From NCBI GenBank assembly GCA_030762935.1, contig CM060881.1, forward strand, positions 96,708,001 through 96,772,000: 64,000 nucleotides of DNA, read 5' to 3'. The notes beneath the pieces are model-generated. The model had not been told where the DNA came from. It saw only the letters and a program-made list of their open reading frames with translations, and searched no databases. Both the position numbers and the translations under genes were made by a program. This DNA comes from Hymenopus coronatus. Taxonomy: Eukaryota > Arthropoda > Insecta > Mantodea > Hymenopodidae. Shown here piece after piece: positions 58,796 to 64,000 of this stretch; within the stretch, counting starts at the first letter, position 1, and each line of letters opens with the position of its first letter.

Positions 58796-60550
58796 TGAGA
58801 AGGTTTCTTCATTTCCCTAAACGCCCTATCCCTCATTTTATTTCCATGTCATCCAATAGGTTTCTTTCAGTTGTAAGTATCGGTAAAGACTGCTCCCTTC
58901 GGTAGTGGAGAATGCACTTAGGAAATTCAGCTCTCCACGGACTGGCGTTGAAGTTGGTTGTAGAACCTGTAAGAATTATTAGCGCTTCCCGCGTCGAGAT
59001 GAACTTCCACGCTGGCTCTTTCCCTGCGGTTCGGTTTCATCCTATCCTGCTGTGGTCTGACGCACAATAAGTCCTTGAGGGCTCCAGTGTGGAATCCACC
59101 CCGGAATGACACACACTCAGAATGTATTTACGACAAATCAGGTATTAGCATTTGGAATATTTTAATATTGTTTTCTATCGCTTTCCATATGGTCTCCAAC
59201 TTCTGGGGCTTAACATTCCAACAAGCTATGGTGGACCTATTTCTGAGGTGGAAGCGAGCAGATGTCATTACTTCCAATGATAGGATGAGGATAGCTGTGG
59301 AATGAGAATACCTACACTTTTATCGTGAACTGCTAGCCACGTTGGGCCTTGAGGATCCTCCGCATGAGTTAGTCAAAGGAGTAAATTATAACATAGGTAT
59401 GCTCAACATGATCGCCTCTGTGTTCTAATGTCTGTTTATAGGCGGAACTTCCCGTTTTTAAAAATATGGTGTAACATATTAGTGATAAACGACAATGTTT
59501 GTTCAATTTGCGCTTGACTTTATACTCCTATTTTACTTTTTATACCAGGTACCCTGTTATTAAAAGCTTTGAGTTTTACTCTAAAATTTTGATATCCCTG
59601 AATAAAAAATAATTAGGAAAAGGATTACATTCCTGCTCATGCACCAAAGATAAAATATAATGTTCCAATGTTTAAGTTTTGTTGAGAATAAACCAAATAT
59701 TGTTAAGAATTGGGTTTTCAGTCAATTTGGGTTAAAAGACAAGTCACTAAAAAGTGGATATTTATGTACAAATCAAGCTTAATAGCTCTTAGTGTGTCAT
59801 AATCCAAACCAACATTCCCGATAAATACAAACCTGGTGTATAATTTTAGAATCTTCCAAGAAGATTTTCAAGCAAATCCCCTTGCTTTACTCTTAATTCC
59901 CTCCCTTACTCACGTACAAACACACTGTCAGACACACAGACACACACTCACACATAACTTTTATGACTACGTTTTTGCCGACAATAACGAGGCAATACAA
60001 CGCGAAAATTCCTTCACTACCTGAAGTGCTCATAAAGAGAGGCCCTATATCTCTCAAAGAATGGGTTATAACTATATTTTCATGCTGTATTGCAACTCCC
60101 TGTGTTTTCGGTATTCACATTTCACGAGATTGCCTCGTAATAAGTCTTGATATGGGACCATTAACCAAAGCAATATAATGCGCTTTATAATGATGGCAGA
60201 AATCTATAGGCAGAAGCACTTATCTAAAACATCCGTTAAGTCTTTGAAAGAGCGAGGCTACAGATTTCGACGAAGTTTTCACATTAAAATTACAAGGGAA
60301 GCGTTACTTTCGCTCTGAAATTGGCTGGTTCATAAACGTTCGTAATCTGTCCATTCGATTCGCGAGGGATATGCTTATAAAACTTTAAATACTTTCGCTA
60401 ATGTACCTTTGTACATCAATTTCCCTACCTGAAGATTTGCAATCTGCTGTGTGGTGTTGAAGAGTGAACATTATTTTGCTTAAAGAAGGCAAATGCCGCT
60501 TTTTCTTTGCTATTGCATTTATTCTTCTTTTCAATGTGAAGCCATCCATC
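58796..60550. other. Unassigned; GC-richer at about 58880-59120
   Basis: No gene or repeat was recognised with confidence. About 59840-59960 has a decayed R1-like stretch (TAGAATCTTCCAAG, AAGATTTTCAAGCAAATCCC) and a CA-rich tract. Confidence 0.35.
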
Positions 60551-60552
60551 AA

Positions 60553-60692
60553 TTTTTACTTTCATTAAACGTGTTATGTGCATATTGTGTAGAGAAAGTA
60601 TTCCATTTCATCCAAAGAATATTACGATTCCATTTATATGACTTTCTCCACAACTCTGTAACAAATTATTGTTGAAACAATTTCTTTCCGCA
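60553..60692. mobile_element. Two tiny R1 ends, left end (+) then right end (-)
   Basis: TTTTTACTTTCATTAAACG and TGTGTAGAGAAAGTATTCC give a left end. TTCCATTTATATGACTTTCTC gives a reversed right end with about 70 bp. Together they look like the remains of a deletion between two copies. Confidence 0.6.
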
Positions 60693-61525
60693 CACATAAC
60701 GTGTATAAGTTTACAATAGGAACGCAGTGTTTAGCAATTCGTGGTTCTCACAGTAGCCAAGTGTAGGCATTAGACAAGGTTTTCAGAAGCACAAGGTTTT
60801 CGAATTCTTACAATAGCAGATAGTTTTTTTTTTTTTTTTTTTTTTTTCCGCTGCTAAAGTCGTAGTTCAGTTTCTACGTTTCAAAGCACGCATTGCATTA
60901 ACTATTTTAAGCAAACCGAATTGTTTTGTTACATTATCTATGCAGGTTCATTAATAATAACTGAATTTAATATTGAACACTACTTAGATTTCATTCATAG
61001 TCTTTTGAAAGTAATTTACACTGGAGAGTTTATCATCCTGACTTCAAAAATGTTAAGTTCATTAGTGCTGGTCAAGTTGTGTACCTCTTTGAGGAAAACA
61101 AGATAATTAAAAAAATAAAAATAAAATTTCAGAGAGCTGTGCGCACTTAGAACGGTGGTATTTTTTGGCCAACACTATACTGACCCGCCTACCAGTGTGT
61201 ACTAGTAGAGCTCTATAGCTAACTACAACCGAAAAGTTGTCAGTGGCGTACACACCCTCAAAGAACAGGCATTTTTTTTTAAAACTGAAGTCCACTAATT
61301 TTAAATATCGTATTGGTTTTGCACAAATACTGCATTCCTTCTATTACTGGCATGCCAAATGAGGCGATTTTTATTAAAGTGAGACCCCCACGACCACTTT
61401 TTTTTTTAAAAAATGTATGGCCAATGGTGTGCAATCCAGAAAACATGCCATAATTTTGATATTTGGCAAAAGCTGCAATAGGTTTGCAATCTCCTACAAT
61501 TCTGCTAATTTGTGCGGTTGAATTC
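60693..61525. other. Unassigned; T run at 60824-60847
   Basis: AT-rich, with a 24-base T run. No gene; frames of 61-91 codons have no domains. Confidence 0.35.
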
Positions 61526-61556
61526 TGTGTGTGTGTGTACATGTGTGTGTGCATGT

Positions 61557-61593
<37 letters not shown>

Positions 61594-61594
61594 T
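61526..61594. repeat. Compound (GT)n(GA)n microsatellite
   Basis: GT repeats with ACATG and GCATG interruptions, then GAGAGAGAGAGAG. Confidence 0.95.
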
Positions 61595-61874
61595 GTAATC
61601 TGGTCAACTTTATTTTGAGTTAATTCGTTAATCCCGAACTATAAACCTTAACAACTTACTTCTCAAATATGTAGATTGCCTTAAATTACATAATTAATAT
61701 GAAAGTGTGGCAGAGATATTCTGTATCATATTTATGAATTTTCAAATGTGTATATTTTATTCAACTGCAAAGTAGTTATTCGTATTTTTTCTCGCGGTCT
61801 TGCTCTTAAAACATTTGGCCGACCTTTAAGTGAACCACATATCCTTATGCCCCTTGTATCTTTATCATGTATGA
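61595..61874. other. Unassigned
   Basis: No feature recognised. Confidence 0.3.
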
Positions 61875-61950
61875 AACAAAACCAATGTTAATGTTTATCT
61901 CGATTAGCATGAAGTGGAGTAATAAGTTTACAAAAGAACATTGTTTTAAG
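61875..61950 (+). mobile_element. R1 scrap, right quarter
   Basis: TGTTTATCTCGATTAGCATG and AAGTGGAGTAATAAG. Short but distinctive. Confidence 0.55.
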
Positions 61951-62483
61951 AATGGTCGAGAAATCAATGTATATGTGGATTATCAGTTTTTTTGTTTCTT
62001 TCGTTTTCGTGTTTATACAAAAAGAACATATTCTAACGTATCATATTTGTTTTTCTTTCTTGTTCATGTACATGCAAAAGAACAGATCTTTAAAGCATCA
62101 CAGAACGACCGGTTTTGCAAAGACTTGACTGTAATCTTCTTAGGCATATCTACAACGAAAAGTTCTCAGGAATTTACATGAAGTCCTGGTTTCAAATCCG
62201 ACCAATCTGGGTTGGTCTTTTATCTGGTTTCGCTCAGTCACTAAACTAAGTATGGAGCGAGTATTTAAAATCATGCGGTAGACTGGGCAGCAACTTAACC
62301 CTATCTACTTGTGGCGGAGATAAGAGATATGATGTAGGTGTTGACACCTAGAAAGGCTAGATGCACTTTGTCATCTGATTACGAATAGCACCATCTGACT
62401 ACGGATGGTAGAGCTACTAAAGAGGATAACACCATGAGCTTGGAGCGAAGAGAAGGCAGGTATGGGGATGAGACTATAAAGGC

Positions 62484-62484
<1 letters not shown>
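61951..62484. other. Unassigned; possible SINE remnant at about 62170-62250
   Basis: CCTGGTTTCAAATCCGACC is B-box-like and is followed by GGTTGGTCTTTTATCTGG. The 104-codon frame 61867-62181 starts inside an R1 scrap and shows no domain. Confidence 0.35.

Positions 62485-62532
<48 letters not shown>
62485..62532. repeat. (AAT)n microsatellite
   Basis: About 16 uninterrupted AAT units. Confidence 0.97.
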
Positions 62533-62544
62533 TAAGATGATAAA

Positions 62545-62750
62545 AAACGTGCTCTAATCGAAATAAACATTAGCAGAAATTATCTTATTCCTTGCTCCCT
62601 TGTTAGCAGAAGAGGAATACATACGCTAACGCGATACTCAACTCTTTTAAAAGCTATCGCTACATGGAACGCAATTCTCTTTGCGTGGCTAGAAGTAAAA
62701 CAAAAGATATAGGAAACGAAACAGAGTTTCATTTGAGAAGACTTTAAGGA
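62545..62750 (-). mobile_element. R1 fragment, right quarter
   Basis: CTAATCGAAATAAACATTAG, TATTCCTTGCTCCCTTGTTAG, CTTTTAAAAGCTATCGCTAC and GAGAAGACTTTAAG, in reverse R1 order. Confidence 0.75.
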
Positions 62751-63053
62751 CCGGTTCTACATTCTCCCGATATCTTGCCAGATTTTTATGCGATAGTCCT
62801 CTACAATCTCTGAACAGCATTGCTCAGAAGATATCTTTGCCGATAAGTTTGCGGTTAGTTTATATATCGATACGTCCATTATCTGACAAAATAAAGTTTT
62901 CACTTTCACAACTAAAATGTTATCACTAGCAAAGTAATTACGATAGAATAATAGAAGATAAAGAGAAAATAATAGAGGAGAACGACTGAGGTCACAAGAG
63001 AGAGCCAACATTATTTCTAAACATTGGACGATGACGAAATGTATAATAATCTT
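62751..63053. other. Unassigned
   Basis: No gene or repeat; a 115-codon minus-strand frame across it and the next R1 copy has no domain. Confidence 0.35.
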
Positions 63054-63924
63054 ATTACTTTCTCTACACATACCTTGTATAGAGTGTATAGTATTGTATT
63101 GCACCCAAAAATTCGGTACCGAGATTTCGAAAATACATGTTTTGGGACCCCCTCAATTCAGAAAAACATTTTTAGAAAAACGTCCGTGTATGTGTCTACG
63201 CATGTGCGTGTGTCTGTAGGCAGCATAGTTTAAAAGAGTCCGTTAAATACTAAACTTGATATTTAATTTCAGTATCTTCCAAGGATGAGACACGAAGATT
63301 TTCAAAAATATCCCCCCCACCCACAACTATACATGGAAAAAATTTCGAAAGTTTTGGGTTTCTCAAAAATGGCTCTAACGGTTTTGATTAAGATCTCTCA
63401 TATTTAAGATATTTTCAAGGCAATTAACATTTGTATTTTGTATTTGTATTTTGAATTTTCTGGGAATAGCCTTATTCTGAATGAATTTTTCTGAATTTTG
63501 CTTAACTGGTAAACCGTAAGATGTGGACATAAACGTGCTTCACAAACCATGTAGATCTGTTAAAGCACACAATTTATGTCATATACATTTTTTTTTTTTT
63601 TGTGGCACTGACGGTTTTAGAGATATTTCTTGTTATTGGTTTCAGCTTTAAAATACCTAAACTTTTCTCATACAGGAACTTGTCAACTCCTGGCCACGCA
63701 AACTATCGGGTTTCAATCCCATAGCAACCACATATAAAACATATGACTGTCGGTTTAGCCTAGTGTATTCCCAATTTCCCTTCTACTTAAAGGAAATAAT
63801 TAATAAGATCGTTTCTGCTAATGTTTATCTCGATTAGCATGAAATAGATAAACTAATTTATTATTAATTATTTGTTCTACAGTTGTAGAGAAAGTCATAT
63901 GAGTGGAACACATCAGAATTGTTT
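63054..63924 (+). mobile_element. R1 dispersed repeat, full-length copy
   Basis: TTACTTTCTCTACAC and a palindrome-like left end, CACCCAAAAATTCGGTACC, GTGTATGTGTCTACGCATG tract, GGATGAGACACGAAGATTTT, GAATTTTCTGGGAATAGCC and ATCTCGATTAGCATGAAATAG, ending TAGAGAAAGTCATATGAGTG and GGAACACATCAGAATTG. A complete copy. Confidence 0.9.
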
Positions 63925-64000
63925 TATAATTTAATAGGTAGCTTTTACACTCGAATGACGTTTTAATTAATTTCATATATCTCCCGCTGTTCTTTATGAA

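Noticed and set aside
61867..62181. A 104-codon + frame
   Set aside because: It starts in an R1 scrap, has AT-driven Phe/Tyr/Lys-rich composition and no recognisable motif.

Overview
This is a 64 kb piece of a large, AT-rich, repeat-packed animal genome, most likely an arthropod. The evidence is one Gfi1/Senseless-type zinc-finger exon, mariner and non-LTR retrotransposon relics, several tRNA-derived SINE families, and no bacterial-style gene density. I cannot name the species.

Only one stretch is convincingly host protein-coding: the terminal exon (44167-44357, + strand) of a Gfi1/Senseless-family transcription factor, encoding its last two C2H2 fingers. It has no ATG because it is an internal splice product. 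It has a clear 3' splice site before it and a stop codon and poly(A) signal after it. I found none of the other finger exons in the 44 kb upstream, so that region is probably intron (or intron plus intergenic DNA).

Roughly a third of the window consists of copies of one non-coding repeat, called R1 here, about 0.85-0.9 kb when full length. Its left end is a palindrome (ACTTTCTCTA...ACTATGTACATAGT...TAGAGAAGG), it carries a GT microsatellite at one fixed internal site, and its right end reads CTAGAGAAAGT...GGAACACATCAGATTTTT. More than 25 full or partial copies lie on both strands. Three abut head to tail at 18.6-21.0 kb, and one fragment ends about 75 bp before the Gfi1 exon.

Layout: 1-8 kb, old R1 copies, a SINE, a deleted mariner and a LINE tail. 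8-11 kb, a diverged duplicated module flanking two tandem R1 copies. 11.8-12.1 kb, a SINE with a perfect target-site duplication. 12-30 kb, dense R1 territory with a second mariner relic. 30-42 kb, fewer repeats, several SINEs, a fold-back element family (three copies), a second repeat family and a promoter-like X-box/CCAAT cluster. 42.8-44.1 kb, a pile of R1 ends, then the Gfi1 exon. 45.9 kb, a second SINE copy. 46-53 kb, mostly unassigned. 53.2 kb, a second LINE tail. 55.6-56.3 kb, a 76-bp minisatellite. 57-64 kb, more R1. All repeat family names are local to this annotation. Boundaries of repeats were read by eye and should be taken as good to about 10-30 bp.
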